The notes beneath the pieces are model-generated. The model saw nothing but the letters and a program-made list of their open reading frames with translations, made no database searches and was not told the origin of the DNA. From positions 5,613,501 through 5,677,500 of the forward strand of contig NZ_CP028843.1 of assembly GCF_003058325.1 (NCBI RefSeq): a stretch of 64,000 nucleotides of DNA, written 5' to 3'. A program made the translations under genes and the position numbers. Position 1 is the stretch's first letter; each line of letters begins with the position of its first letter. This DNA comes from Methylobacterium currus. GTDB taxonomy: Bacteria > Pseudomonadota > Alphaproteobacteria > Rhizobiales > Beijerinckiaceae. This document shows, in pieces, positions 1 to 8,679 of this stretch.

Positions 1-95
1 CGTTCCGGGATGGCGCGTCGGATCCCGCGTTCCGGGATCGTGGTTCGCCTGCATACGACGCGGCTTGGCCGGCGGGATAGCCCGCCCGGTTCCGG

Positions 96-1148
96 TCAGC
101 CCTGCGCCAGCCGCCGCCCGGTGGCAGGGTCGAACAGGTGCAGGGCGGCCGGATCGATCGCGAGGCGCACCGTGTCGCCCTCCTGGGGCGCCGAGCCCGC
201 CGGCACCTGCACGGCGACATCGGTCCCGGCGAGCGGCCCGTGCAGCAGGCGGGTGGCGCCGAGCTCCTCCACGAAGGCGATCCGGAAGGCGAGGCCGTCC
301 TCGGCGATCCGCAGGTCCTCGGGCCGGATGCCGGCCTCGAGCGCGGTGCCGGGCGCGATCCCGGCGGCCGGGATCACGGTGCCGTCGATCCGCACGGCCC
401 CCGCCACGGCCTCGGCGGGCAGGATGTTCATCGGCGGCGAGCCCATGAAGGTCGCGACGTAGCGGGTGGCGGGGCGGCGATAGATCTCGATCGGCGTGCC
501 GACCTGCTCGATCTGGCCGCCATTCATCACCACCAGCCGGTCGGCCATGGTCATCGCCTCGACCTGGTCGTGGGTGACGTAGACCGTGGTGACGCCGAGC
601 TGGCGCTGCAGGCGGCGGATCTCGACCCGCATCTGCACCCGCAGCTTGGCGTCGAGGTTCGACAGCGGCTCGTCGAACAGGAACACCTGGGGCTTGCGCA
701 CGATCGCCCGCCCCATGGCGACGCGCTGGCGCTGGCCGCCGGAGAGCTGGCGCGGATAGCGCGTCAGCATCGCCTCGAGGCCCAGGAGGCGCGCCGCCTC
801 CGTCACCCGGGTCTCGATCTCGGGCTTCGGCGTACCGCGGTTGCGCAACCCGTAGGCGAGGTTGTCGTAGACGCGCATGTGCGGATAGAGCGCGTAGTTC
901 TGAAACACCATCGCGATGTCGCGGTCGGCCGGCTCGACCTCGTTGACCGTACGGTCGCCGATGGTGATCGCCCCCGAGGTCACGGTCTCGAGGCCGGCGA
1001 TCATCCGCAGCACGGTGGACTTGCCGCAGCCGGACGGGCCGACGAGGACGCAGAAGGCGCCGTCCGGCACGTCGAGCGAGACGCCGCGCACGGCCTCGAC
1101 GCCGCCGGCATAGGTCTTGCGCAAGTTGTCGAGGGCGAGGCCGGCCAT
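96..1148 (-). CDS. ugpC: sn-glycerol-3-phosphate/carbohydrate ABC transporter ATP-binding protein
   Basis: This 350-residue protein is the ATPase subunit of a MalK/UgpC-type importer. The sequence shows Walker A (GPSGCGKST, about residues 38-46), the ABC signature LSGGQRQRV, Walker B (FLFDEP) and the D-loop, followed by a C-terminal TOBE-like substrate/regulatory domain from about residue 235. Length is usual for the family. It acts on the cytoplasmic face of the inner membrane. The ATG at 1148 lies 28 bases after the ugpE stop, so the two form a transcription unit. The substrate is inferred from the UgpE-like partner; another sugar or polyol is possible because no binding protein is present here. 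Confidence 0.88.
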   Translation of the reverse strand: MAGLALDNLRKTYAGGVEAVRGVSLDVPDGAFCVLVGPSGCGKSTVLRMIAGLETVTSGAITIGDRTVNEVEPADRDIAMVFQNYALYPHMRVYDNLAYGLRNRGTPKPEIETRVTEAARLLGLEAMLTRYPRQLSGGQRQRVAMGRAIVRKPQVFLFDEPLSNLDAKLRVQMRVEIRRLQRQLGVTTVYVTHDQVEAMTMADRLVVMNGGQIEQVGTPIEIYRRPATRYVATFMGSPPMNILPAEAVAGAVRIDGTVIPAAGIAPGTALEAGIRPEDLRIAEDGLAFRIAFVEELGATRLLHGPLAGTDVAVQVPAGSAPQEGDTVRLAIDPAALHLFDPATGRRLAQG

Positions 1149-1176
1149 CAGAGCGATCCGATCGTGCGGAAAGAGG

Positions 1177-2019
1177 TCACTTCTCGGTCTCCACCAGGCC
1201 GCGCACGAACAGCTTCTGCATCGCGAACACCACCACGACCGGCGGCAGCATCGCCAGCACGGCAGTCGCCATGACGATCTGCCACTCGGTGAGCTGGTCG
1301 GTGATCGAGGTCATCTTGCGCAGGCCGATCACCACCGTCTGCATGTCGTCGCGGGTGGTGACGAGGAGCGGCCAGAGATACTGGTTCCAGCCATACAGGA
1401 ACTGGATCACGAACAGGGCCGCCATCGTGGTGCGCGAGAGCGGCAGCAGGGTGTCGAGGAAGAACCGCACCGGCCCGGCCCCGTCGATGCGGGAGGCCTC
1501 GACGAGCTCGTTCGGCACCGTCAGGAAGAACTGGCGGAACAGCAGCGTCGCGGTCGCCGAGGCGATCAGCGGCAGGGCGAGGCCCGCATAGGTGTCGAGG
1601 AGCTGAAGGTCGGCCGCGACCTTGTAGGTCGGGTAGATCCGCACCTCGACCGGCAGCATCAGGGTGACGAAGATCGCCCAGAAGGCGGTCTGCCGAAACG
1701 GAAAGCGGAAGTAGATCAGCGCGTAGGCCGACAGGAGCGAGATGAAGATCTTTCCGAGCGCGATGGCGAGCGCCATGATCGTGCTGTTGAGGAGCATCAG
1801 CCCGACCGGCGCGCCGGCCATGCCGGATTCGGTCAGCGCACGCTTATAGGTCTCGAGGCCGTGGCCGCCGGGCCAGAGCGGCATCTGGCCGTTGGCGATG
1901 GTGGCCGCGTCGTGGGTCGAGCCGATCAGCGCCAGGTAGACCGGGAAGACGACGATGCCGACCCCGAGGCAGAGCACGAGGTGCGGGATCAGGTTGCCGA
2001 AGCGGCGGTTCTCGACCAA
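1177..2019 (-). CDS. ugpE: sn-glycerol-3-phosphate ABC transporter permease UgpE
   Basis: This is a six-helix permease of the MalG/UgpE family. The EAA loop is visible near residues 180-205 (motif EASRIDGAG), where the ATPase docks. I place the start at a TTG at 2019, which begins MVENRRFGN as in known UgpE proteins and gives 280 residues, close to the E. coli length. AGGGAG sits 8 bases upstream. A longer frame reaches 2064 but adds a non-conserved tail. The usual upstream partners ugpB and ugpA are absent: the next gene upstream is an adenosine kinase. The permease is full length, so it could work with UgpA and UgpB encoded elsewhere. Confidence 0.82.
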   Translation of the reverse strand: MVENRRFGNLIPHLVLCLGVGIVVFPVYLALIGSTHDAATIANGQMPLWPGGHGLETYKRALTESGMAGAPVGLMLLNSTIMALAIALGKIFISLLSAYALIYFRFPFRQTAFWAIFVTLMLPVEVRIYPTYKVAADLQLLDTYAGLALPLIASATATLLFRQFFLTVPNELVEASRIDGAGPVRFFLDTLLPLSRTTMAALFVIQFLYGWNQYLWPLLVTTRDDMQTVVIGLRKMTSITDQLTEWQIVMATAVLAMLPPVVVVFAMQKLFVRGLVETEK

Positions 2020-2135
2020 CGGGGCCGCTCCCTGGCGGATGGCGTCTTGTTCTCGGTGCCGCACCGCCGTGACGGGCGTGCGACGCTCCTAGCACCGGTC
2101 AAGCTCTGACGGAAGCGGCGTCCGCCCGGAGGGTC

Positions 2136-3131
2136 TTACAGGCCCGCCTGCTCGGCCAGCGCCTTCAAGTCCGCCTGCGGCCGGGCGCCGAGATGGGAGA
2201 TCACCTCCGCCGCCGCCACCGCGCCGAGGCGGGCGCAATCGGCGTGGTCGAGGCCGCGGGCGAGGCCGGCGAGGAAGCCCGCCGCGAACAGGTCGCCGGC
2301 GCCGGTGGTGTCGACCACCTCGCGCACGGGCGAGGCCGGCACCGCCTTCGTGTCCGCCCCCGACACGACCAGGGCGCCCTCCTCGGAGCGGGTGACGATG
2401 CCGAGCAGGCCCGTCTCCTGGCGCAGGGCCGCGACCGCCGTATCGGCGTCGGCGGTCTGGTACAGGCTCTTCAGCTCGTGGATGTTGGCGAACAGGATGT
2501 CGAGGCTGCCGTCGCGGATGAGGCCGAGGAACTCGTCGCGGTAGCGGTCGACGCAGAACGCGTCCGACAGGGTCAGCGCCACCTTGTTGCCGGTGCCGTG
2601 GGCGATCTCGGCGGCCTTGCGGAACGCTTCCTTGGCGGCCGGCGGGTCCCACAGATAGCCCTCGAGGTAGACGTGGCGGGCGCTCCTCACGACCTCCTCG
2701 TCCACGTCCGCGGCGGTCAATCCCTGGCAGGCGCCCAGATAGGTGTTCATGGTGCGCTCGCCGTCCGGCGTCACCAGCACGAAGCAACGGGCGGTGGCCG
2801 GGCCCTCAGCTGCCGGAGCGACGCCGAACTGGACGCCGGTGGCGTTGAGGTCGTGGGCGAAGAGGCGGCCGAGCTCGTCGTCGCGCACCTTGCCGATGAA
2901 GCCCGCCCGCGCCCCGAGCGACGCCGCGCCCACCGCCGTGTTGGCGCCCGAACCGCCCGAGATGATCGTCGCCGGACCCATCACCCCGAACAGGTGCTCG
3001 GCCCGCGCCTCGTCGATGAGCTGCATCGCGCCCTTGTGCACCCCCTCGCGGACCAGGAAGGCCTCGTCGGTGCGGGCCATCACGTCGACGATGGCGTTGC
3101 CGAAGACGAGGAGATCGAGGGAAGCGGTCAT
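2136..3131 (-). CDS. PfkB-family adenosine kinase
   Basis: This 331-residue ribokinase/PfkB-family sugar kinase resembles alphaproteobacterial adenosine kinases, which phosphorylate adenosine to AMP with ATP. Visible marks are the N-terminal GN(A/I)-type substrate region, a GGSGANTA substrate motif near residue 60, and the C-terminal DTTGAGD signature that holds the catalytic base and anion hole. I use the ATG at 3131; a TTG 18 bases upstream would add six residues. No strong ribosome-binding site precedes either. It is co-directional with ugpEC but 116 bases apart. Other PfkB substrates are possible, though the overall match to adenosine kinase is good. Confidence 0.82.
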   Translation of the reverse strand: MTASLDLLVFGNAIVDVMARTDEAFLVREGVHKGAMQLIDEARAEHLFGVMGPATIISGGSGANTAVGAASLGARAGFIGKVRDDELGRLFAHDLNATGVQFGVAPAAEGPATARCFVLVTPDGERTMNTYLGACQGLTAADVDEEVVRSARHVYLEGYLWDPPAAKEAFRKAAEIAHGTGNKVALTLSDAFCVDRYRDEFLGLIRDGSLDILFANIHELKSLYQTADADTAVAALRQETGLLGIVTRSEEGALVVSGADTKAVPASPVREVVDTTGAGDLFAAGFLAGLARGLDHADCARLGAVAAAEVISHLGARPQADLKALAEQAGL

Positions 3132-3198
3132 GCAGGGGCTCGCGCGCAAGATGTTGGGCGGCCTGTCGCATTCGCCGTCCGGAGGGTCAAGCGCGCGC

Positions 3199-3726
3199 TC
3201 ACGATTCCTCGAACAGCGACGCGACGGCGAGGACGAGACCCGGCGGGTCGAGGACGAGGGTGCCGTCCTGCCTGACGCTGCTCTCGATCCGGTCGCCGGC
3301 CCGGCGATGGTGGACGACCGTCCGCCGGTCCGGGTCGACCATCAGGTAATGGCGGATGCTCGGCACCCGGAAGTAGCCGGTGAGCTTCTCGCTCGCGTCG
3401 GTGCGGCGGGTGCTGGGGGACGAGACCTCGACGACGATGACGGGGTTCGTCACCTCGACCGCGTCGGGATCAATCCGGGGACCGCACTAGACCAGCGCGT
3501 CCGGCTCGGAGGCGATATGCGCGTCGATCCGTACCGTCATGCCGTCGGGCAGCATCTCGCAAGGAGAGCCGAGTGCCCGCAGGCCGCGGTCGAGGGCGGC
3601 CTGGACGGCGAACTTCACCCGCGCATGCCGGCCCCGCTCCGGCGCCATCGCGACCACCTCGCCGTCGACGAGCTCGTGGCGGCCCGTCACCGTGGCGCTT
3701 CAGGCGAGGAACGCGTCGACATCCAT
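3199..3726 (-). pseudogene. Uma2-family restriction-endonuclease-like protein, inactivated by two stops
   Basis: The frame starting at ATG 3726 reads MDVDAFLA, then TGA (3700-3702), then the Uma2 core (GRHELVDGEVVAM, LPDGMTVRIDAH, EPDALV), then TAG (3487-3489), then CGPRIDPDAVEV, PVIVVEVSSPSTR and HYLMVDP to a stop at 3199. Everything stays in one frame. The first stop sits where homologues usually have Trp and the second where they have Tyr, so two point mutations killed an otherwise full-length gene of about 175 codons. Uma2 (DUF820) proteins have a PD-(D/E)XK fold and are usually multicopy in Methylobacterium; their role is unknown. Two fragments might still be translated, but a functional nuclease is unlikely. 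Confidence 0.85.
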
Positions 3727-3775
3727 GCGGGGATCGGGGCAGGCCGGCCATGGGCTTCAGCCTGCCACGCCCCCG

Positions 3776-4102
3776 TCACTGTAGCGACTGCATCTCGCAA
3801 TTGGCATACGCGACGCTGCCATCGGCATAGGCCTTGAGCTTGCGCGCATACGCCTCGGCGCTCGTGCGGTAGGGGCCGAGCTGCGCGTTGTAGGCCTTGA
3901 TCCCGTCATTGTAGGTGTAGGCCTCCCAGCCCGGGCAGCCGCCCTTGGCGTCGAGGCAGGCGGGCTTCTGCGGCAAGGCGGGCTTCGCCGGCTTCTCGCT
4001 CACCGGGGGCGGAGCGGGAGGGGCGGTGCAGGCGGCCTGCGCCGCTTGGTGGGCTCCTTGCGCCAGCAGCAGCAGGAGGGCGGCGAGGGCGGTGCGGGGC
4101 AC
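3776..4102 (-). CDS. small secreted proline-rich protein of unknown function
   Basis: I do not recognise a family. From a GTG at 4102, preceded by GAGGAG with 7 bases of spacing, the product is 108 residues. Residues 1-25 form a signal peptide with a leucine run and an AQA-type cleavage site. The mature protein has a Pro/Lys-rich segment, then a Cys-containing region (PACLDAKGGCPGWEAYTYND) and a C-terminal stretch rich in Tyr and Ala with one more Cys. A longer frame to 4267 has no signal-peptide logic. It diverges from msrQ, whose start is 158 bases away. A periplasmic location is inferred from the signal peptide. Confidence 0.65.
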   Translation of the reverse strand: MPRTALAALLLLLAQGAHQAAQAACTAPPAPPPVSEKPAKPALPQKPACLDAKGGCPGWEAYTYNDGIKAYNAQLGPYRTSAEAYARKLKAYADGSVAYANCEMQSLQ

Positions 4103-4259
4103 GGCGGGTCTCCTCAAGGGGCGAATTCTCGGGGCGAACTCTCGGGACGGGCTTTCGCGCCCGCGAAGGCCTCTCACGCCATCGTGTGGTCGGCGGATCG
4201 GGTCAAACCGCCGCTCGCGGCTTATCTGTGGCGCATTCCGCACTGCACCCGGTTCCCGA

Positions 4260-5141
4260 ATGCCCACCCAGATCCGTATCGCCTACCCTTGGCTCGATCG
4301 CGCCGGTCGGCTGTCCCGGTTCAAGCTCGCGGTGTTCCTCCTCGCCCTCGCGCCGGGCCTGTGGTTCACCGCGGCCTACGCCCTCGACCAGCTCGGCGGA
4401 AAGCCGCTGACCGCCTACCTGCACGCCATGGGCGACTGGTCGGTGCGGTTCCTGATCCTGTCGCTCGCGGTCACGCCGATGCGGCGCATCGCCAATGCGC
4501 CCAAGCTGATCCTGGTGCGGCGGATGCTCGGGCTCACCGCCCTCGCCTACGCGCTGTTCCATTTCACCCTGTACATCGTCGACCAGAAGTTCGACCTCGC
4601 CCGGGTGGCGAGCGAGATCGTCTTTCGCATCTATCTCACCATCGGCTTCGCCGGTCTCCTCGGGCTGACGGTCCTCGGCGTCACCTCGACCGACGGGATG
4701 ATCCGCCGCCTCGGCAAGGCCTGGCCGCGGCTGCACCGGCTGGTCTATCTGCTCACCGCTTTGGCGCTGCTGCACTTCTTCCTGCAATCGAAGATCGATG
4801 TCTCGAAGCCGGTGTTCTGGAGCGGGCTGTTCCTCGCCCTGATGGGCTGGCGGCTGATGCATCACCTCAAGGTGCCGAGCACGCCGCTGCCGCTCTTGGG
4901 CCTCAGCCTCGCGGCCGGCCTCGCCACGGCGGGGCTGGAGGCCGCCTGGTACGCGCTTGCCACCGGGGTGCCGGCTGGTGCGGTGCTCGCCGCCAACCTC
5001 GACTTCGCCTACGACATCCGCCCGGCCTGGTGGGTGCTCGGCGTCGTGATCCTGATCGTGCCGCTCAATCTGTGGCAGAACCGGACGACGTCCGGCGGGC
5101 GTGGGCCCGTGGCGCGGCCGGCGCGCACCGTGAAAGCGTGA
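4260..5141 (+). CDS. msrQ: heme-binding membrane subunit MsrQ (YedZ family)
   Basis: This 293-residue ferric-reductase-like membrane protein matches MsrQ, which passes electrons from the respiratory chain to periplasmic MsrP for repair of oxidised methionine. Six to seven transmembrane helices are visible, with conserved segments GDWSVRFLILSLAVTP, RRMLGL and RLHRLVYL, and His residues in the helices suited to b-type heme ligation (ALFHFTLYI, RLHRL, LLHFF). The ATG at 4260 gives the typical length; the frame is open further upstream but without homology. The molybdoenzyme gene msrP, normally adjacent, is not in this window, so the partner must lie elsewhere or be lost. Confidence 0.85.
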   Translation: MPTQIRIAYPWLDRAGRLSRFKLAVFLLALAPGLWFTAAYALDQLGGKPLTAYLHAMGDWSVRFLILSLAVTPMRRIANAPKLILVRRMLGLTALAYALFHFTLYIVDQKFDLARVASEIVFRIYLTIGFAGLLGLTVLGVTSTDGMIRRLGKAWPRLHRLVYLLTALALLHFFLQSKIDVSKPVFWSGLFLALMGWRLMHHLKVPSTPLPLLGLSLAAGLATAGLEAAWYALATGVPAGAVLAANLDFAYDIRPAWWVLGVVILIVPLNLWQNRTTSGGRGPVARPARTVKA

Positions 5142-5668
5142 TCCGGCCTCGCCGGCGGCCATCCGCCTCGGAGAGCCAGCGTCGCCTTTTTTCGGTTGCG
5201 GCAATCCTGGTTCTCTCAAGATAAATCGGTGCAGGGACGGTCGTTCGACGCCACACCGGAGGTGGAAACTCCGATCGAACGACCGTTAGCGCTACTTGGG
5301 CACAATGCCTGATTGCGCAGCACGATCAACGGCTCAGCGGAAGTGGGCTTTTGTGTTGAATTATTGATACAAAAGATTTTTTCAGAAAATAGGCCTAGGT
5401 AGGGCCATACAAAGCTAAATTTTTCTGTGCTTACTTTCGTGACGAGCCGCTTGCTGAAGATGGCACCTGCGTCGAGGGCGATCGTGACGGCGGCGCCTAA
5501 GATTGATGGAGTTGGACCGAGACTGATCTATGCTCGTCCTATACAGTATCTGGGGCGCAGAAAAACTATCGAAACAGCTTACGAAAGAAAAACGTGTTTT
5601 TTGTAGCATATCAACACGACATGCACATCAAACAATTGGGATTCAATTTGACGTGATTTGCAAGGAAG
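5142..5668. other. gene-free AT-rich intergenic region beside tRNA-Phe
   Basis: No convincing gene lies in these 527 bases. Short frames exist (for example 5415-5609 on the minus strand and one from 5530 that runs into the tRNA), but their translations look random. Base composition drops sharply from about 5330 to 5668, with runs of A and T not seen elsewhere in the window. The left part holds a long inverted repeat (listed separately). The stretch lies directly 3' of a tRNA-Phe gene, a common integration site, so it may be the remnant of a lost island. No direct repeat of the tRNA 3' end was found within it. Confidence 0.5.
5237..5286. repeat. nested inverted repeat with 12-bp perfect arms
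   Basis: ACGGTCGTTCGA (5237-5248) is followed at 5275-5286 by its exact reverse complement. The 26-base interior holds a second small stem, CGGAG/CTCCG. The pair would fold into a cruciform or compound hairpin. It sits about 95 bases after the msrQ stop and could terminate msrQ transcription, but no T run follows. It could also be the footprint of a mobile element. Confidence 0.55.
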
Positions 5669-5744
5669 TGGTGCCCGGGGACGGAGTCGAACCGCCGACA
5701 CTGCGATTTTCAGTCGCATGCTCTACCAACTGAGCTACCCGGGC
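5669..5744 (-). tRNA. tRNA-Phe (GAA), copy 1
   Basis: The minus strand reads a complete 76-nt cloverleaf with encoded CCA. The acceptor stem is GCCCGGG/CCCGGGC, the D-loop AGTTGGTA, the anticodon loop CTGAAAA with anticodon GAA, and the T-loop TTCGACT. It is identical in sequence to the copy at 5828-5903. The tRNA decodes UUC and UUU. Confidence 0.97.
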
Positions 5745-5827
5745 GCACCGGCCGCGCAGGGCGGCGGATCAAGCACCAGAGATCGTCCCGTTCGAGGACG
5801 GCACCACTCACGTCAGGGACGAGGAAG

Positions 5828-5903
5828 TGGTGCCCGGGGACGGAGTCGAACCGCCGACACTGCGATTTTCAGTCGCATGCTCTACCAACTGAGCTACCCG
5901 GGC
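5828..5903 (-). tRNA. tRNA-Phe (GAA), copy 2
   Basis: This is a second identical 76-nt tRNA-Phe with GAA anticodon and encoded CCA. It lies 159 bases from the first copy. Flanks are also partly shared (AGGAAGTGG on the 3' side and a degraded CCGGC-rich stretch on the 5' side), which points to a tandem duplication of a unit of about 159 bp. Confidence 0.97.
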
Positions 5904-6006
5904 CCGCCGGCTGCGTGGGGCAGCGGCGTTGAGCGGGGGTATAGAGACGCTCGGATCGCCTGTCCAGCCGTCTCGTGCGGGCGCGCGGGCGATTGTTTGC
6001 CGGCGC

Positions 6007-8460
6007 TCACGCATCCGCCGCGCGGCGACGGCGGGGAGCGCGGCCGGGGCTCGCCGGGCCGCGCGGGCGGCGGGCGCGGGGCTTCGTCGCCGAGGCCTCG
6101 CGGGTCGGGGCTTCCCGGGTCGGGGCCGTTTTGCCGCCGGAGCGCGAGCCGTCGCCGCCCGCATGGGCGTCGAGGAAGGCGCGGCAGGCGTTGAAGTCGG
6201 TCTCGATCTCGGGCGGCAGCGCCTCCAGGCGCTTGGCCCGGGCGAGGGAGGCGGCGAAGCGCAGCATCGCCGGGGTCGGGGCTCGGGTCGCACCGTCACC
6301 GGCCGGGGCCGCCTTCGGTCCCGCATGGGTGTTGAGGAAGACCCGGCAGGCGCCGGCGTCGCGCGTGGCCTCGGGGGGAAGGGGGATCCCCTTGCGGGCG
6401 GCCAGGGAACGCGCGAACGACACCATCGCGGCGGTGGGCGCGCGGCCGCGGCGGGGCAGGGCCTCGCCCTCGACCGCCAAGCCCTCGACCGCCAAGCCTT
6501 CAACCGCCAAGCCTTCAACTGCCAAGCGCTCGGCGCCCGAGACCGCGCCGATCAGCGCCTCGACCCGCTCGCGGGTGCGCTGACGGAAGGCCTCGGCCCG
6601 GCGCACGGCCTCGGCTTTGGTCGATGCCCGGCCGATCTCGGCCAGCTCCGATTCGAACACAGCCCGCCCGACCGGGTCGCCATAGGCCGGAAATACCCGC
6701 CGCACCGCGGCCACGAAGGCGAGGCCGACCTCCGTCACGGTGATCGCCGGATCCTTGCCCTTGAGCAGCGTGACGTAGTGGCTCTTCATCAGCTTCGGCA
6801 GCACCGCGTCGCGGGTCGCGGCGGTGCCGAGGCCCTTGGGCTCGGTCGGGTTGGCCGGGTTCTCCAGCGCCCGCTTCAGGGCCGGGTCCTCGACCTGGTC
6901 GATCAGCCGGCCCATCACCACCGGCAGCTCGCCCCGGGTGATGCGCCGGGGCGGCTCGGTCCGGGCGGTCTCGATCGTGGGCTCGCCGCCTGTGCCAGCC
7001 TCGCCGTCGCGGACCGGCGGCAGGCGCCCGGTGGTCGGCTCGTCGTCGGCCTTGGCCTTGCCGGGCACGACCTCGTCCTCGTCGGCCTCGGTGCCGTAGA
7101 GGGCGCGCCAGCCCGGCACCCGCACCACGCTGCCGGTGATGACGAAGCGCCTCGGGCCGAGCGGCGTCGAGATGTCCGCCGTGACCGTGGTGCGGGCGTC
7201 GATCCCGTCGGCCATGTGGGCGGCGAGGAAGTTTTTTGCGACGAGGAGCCAGAGCTTCTGCGCATCGGGCGCGACATCGCCCGGCCCCGGCACCTTGCGC
7301 AGGGGCACGATGGCGTGGTGCTCGCCCGGATCCTTGACGTAATGGCCCTTCGGCCCGCGGCGGATCTGCGGCGTCGCCGGGACGTGGGCGGCGAGGTCCT
7401 TGTCGGCGGTGGCGATCGCCGCGATCACCGCGGCGGCATCCTTGGCTTGCGACTCGGGGAGGTGCACCGATTCGGTGCGGGGATAGCTCAGGAACCCCTT
7501 GTCGTAGAGCGCTTGGGCGTGACGCGCCGTGACTTGCGGGTCCCAGCCGAAGCGCTTGGCGCAGGCCCGGGAGAGCGTGTCCTTGGAGAACAGCTTCGGT
7601 GGTGCCCGTCGCACGTCCTTCTGCACCACCGCGAGCGGGCCGGACCAGCCTTCGGCGGCGTCGCGGATCGTCTCGGCGTCCTTGATCGCGAAGATCTTGT
7701 CCTTCGGTGCGTGCCAGAGCGTCAGGCGGGCGCCGCTTTCGGTCGTGACCGGAAGCGCGATCTTGTAGAAGTCGCGCGGGACGAAATTGCGGATGCGCTC
7801 CTCCAGGTCGGCGAGGATCGCCAGCGTCGGCGTTTGCACCCCGCCGAAGCGCCAGGGCTCGCGGAAGGCCGGCGGGCGCAGGCGCAAGGACACGGCCCGC
7901 GTGCCGTTGAGGCCGAGATGCCAGTCCTCGTATTGGCGGCACAGGGCCTCGAGATAGGCCGCATAGTCGCGCTCGCCGGAATCGTCCTCGCGCGCGAGGA
8001 GCCCGAAGGCCCGGCGGATCGAGATCTCGTCGAGGGCGCCGAGGCGCAGGCGGTCGACCCGGCCGCGCCAGCCCAGGTGCTCCAGCACCTCCCAGGCGAT
8101 CATCGAGCCCTCGCGGCCCGGATCGGTGGCGATGATCACACGCTCGACCCCGGCCAGCGCCTGGCGGATCGCCGCGAGCTTCGGCGCGTGCGACTGGCCC
8201 GAGCGGCCGTGGCCGGGGGCCACCGGCAGGCGCTCCAGGGCGATGGGCAGCGCGTCGAAGCGCCAGGGCTTCCAGTCCGGCCGGATCTCCCCGGGCTCGG
8301 CCGCCTCCAGGAGGTGGCCCTCGGCGGCGACGCAGACCGTGCTCGGCGAGCGGAAGAACCGCTGCACCTGGCGCATCGCCGAGGGCTTCTCGAAGAAGAA
8401 GAGAGTTTTGCCGCGAGGGGACTTGCCGCGAGGGGACTTGCCGGAGGTGGCCTGCGCCAT
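6007..8460 (-). CDS. DNA topoisomerase III-like type IA topoisomerase
   Basis: This 817-residue enzyme relaxes or decatenates negatively supercoiled DNA through a covalent 5'-phosphotyrosine. The TOPRIM domain opens the protein (KTLFFFEKPSAM; acidic DPGREGSMI near residue 115) and the catalytic tyrosine lies in SYPRTES (Tyr326). Later come HHAIVP and the closing GLGTAATRDA motif. There are no zinc fingers. The tail instead has four tandem LAVEG units (about 6474-6533), then two copies of a roughly 40-residue module ending in CR.FL..HAG, then a basic Arg/Pro/Ala-rich end. I use ATG 8460; an ATG at 8511 adds 17 residues. The N-terminus also repeats KSPRG. Confidence 0.85.
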   Translation of the reverse strand: MAQATSGKSPRGKSPRGKTLFFFEKPSAMRQVQRFFRSPSTVCVAAEGHLLEAAEPGEIRPDWKPWRFDALPIALERLPVAPGHGRSGQSHAPKLAAIRQALAGVERVIIATDPGREGSMIAWEVLEHLGWRGRVDRLRLGALDEISIRRAFGLLAREDDSGERDYAAYLEALCRQYEDWHLGLNGTRAVSLRLRPPAFREPWRFGGVQTPTLAILADLEERIRNFVPRDFYKIALPVTTESGARLTLWHAPKDKIFAIKDAETIRDAAEGWSGPLAVVQKDVRRAPPKLFSKDTLSRACAKRFGWDPQVTARHAQALYDKGFLSYPRTESVHLPESQAKDAAAVIAAIATADKDLAAHVPATPQIRRGPKGHYVKDPGEHHAIVPLRKVPGPGDVAPDAQKLWLLVAKNFLAAHMADGIDARTTVTADISTPLGPRRFVITGSVVRVPGWRALYGTEADEDEVVPGKAKADDEPTTGRLPPVRDGEAGTGGEPTIETARTEPPRRITRGELPVVMGRLIDQVEDPALKRALENPANPTEPKGLGTAATRDAVLPKLMKSHYVTLLKGKDPAITVTEVGLAFVAAVRRVFPAYGDPVGRAVFESELAEIGRASTKAEAVRRAEAFRQRTRERVEALIGAVSGAERLAVEGLAVEGLAVEGLAVEGEALPRRGRAPTAAMVSFARSLAARKGIPLPPEATRDAGACRVFLNTHAGPKAAPAGDGATRAPTPAMLRFAASLARAKRLEALPPEIETDFNACRAFLDAHAGGDGSRSGGKTAPTREAPTREASATKPRARRPRGPASPGRAPRRRRAADA

Positions 8461-8610
8461 GGAAGCGGAACGCTCCTGGACGGGCGGGCGGCCCGAACGA
8501 AGCAGGAACATACCGGAGGTGGGCGGGCTTGGTCAACGGCCGGCTCCTGTGGCGTCGGCCTCGCGAGCCGCTCCGCCGTCCATGCCCGCCCCGCCTCCCC
8601 GAAACACCGC

Positions 8611-8650
8611 TTGCACCCTGTGCATTCCTCACATAAAGATATCTTTATGT
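8611..8650 (+). promoter_or_regulatory. promoter with overlapping SahR-like operator
   Basis: A -35 box TTGCAC (8611-8616) is separated by 17 bases from a -10 box TAAAGA (8634-8639). The -10 box lies inside a 20-bp perfect palindrome, ACATAAAGATATCTTTATGT (8631-8650), 30 bases before the ATG of the ArsR-type regulator. The AT-rich palindrome stands out in this GC-rich DNA. Binding of a dimeric winged-helix repressor there would block RNA polymerase. The palindrome resembles the operator described for SahR, the S-adenosylhomocysteine-responsive ArsR regulator, but that comparison is from memory. Confidence 0.8.
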
Positions 8651-8679
8651 TTGAAGTCGGAGGCGAGGAGCCCGCCGGA

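Noticed and set aside
1..95. Direct repeat CGTTCCGGGAT (1-11 and 29-39) and a weak GGCGGG/CCCGCC stem near 71-86
   Set aside because: Two short copies at the window edge and a 6-bp stem are too little to support a repeat family or terminator.
3487..3702. TGA and TAG inside Uma2 read as recoding signals
   Set aside because: There is no SECIS-like or pyrrolysine context, and the stops replace ordinary Trp and Tyr positions. Simple inactivation explains both.
5530..5733. 67-codon frame running into tRNA-Phe
   Set aside because: Half of it is the antisense of the tRNA gene and the rest has no family resemblance.
5929..8646. Very long plus-strand open frame leading into the ArsR-methyltransferase gene
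   Set aside because: It is antisense to the topoisomerase gene and its translation is Arg/Gly/Pro-rich low-complexity sequence. Long shadow frames are expected in GC-rich DNA; the real gene starts at 8680 behind GAGGAG.
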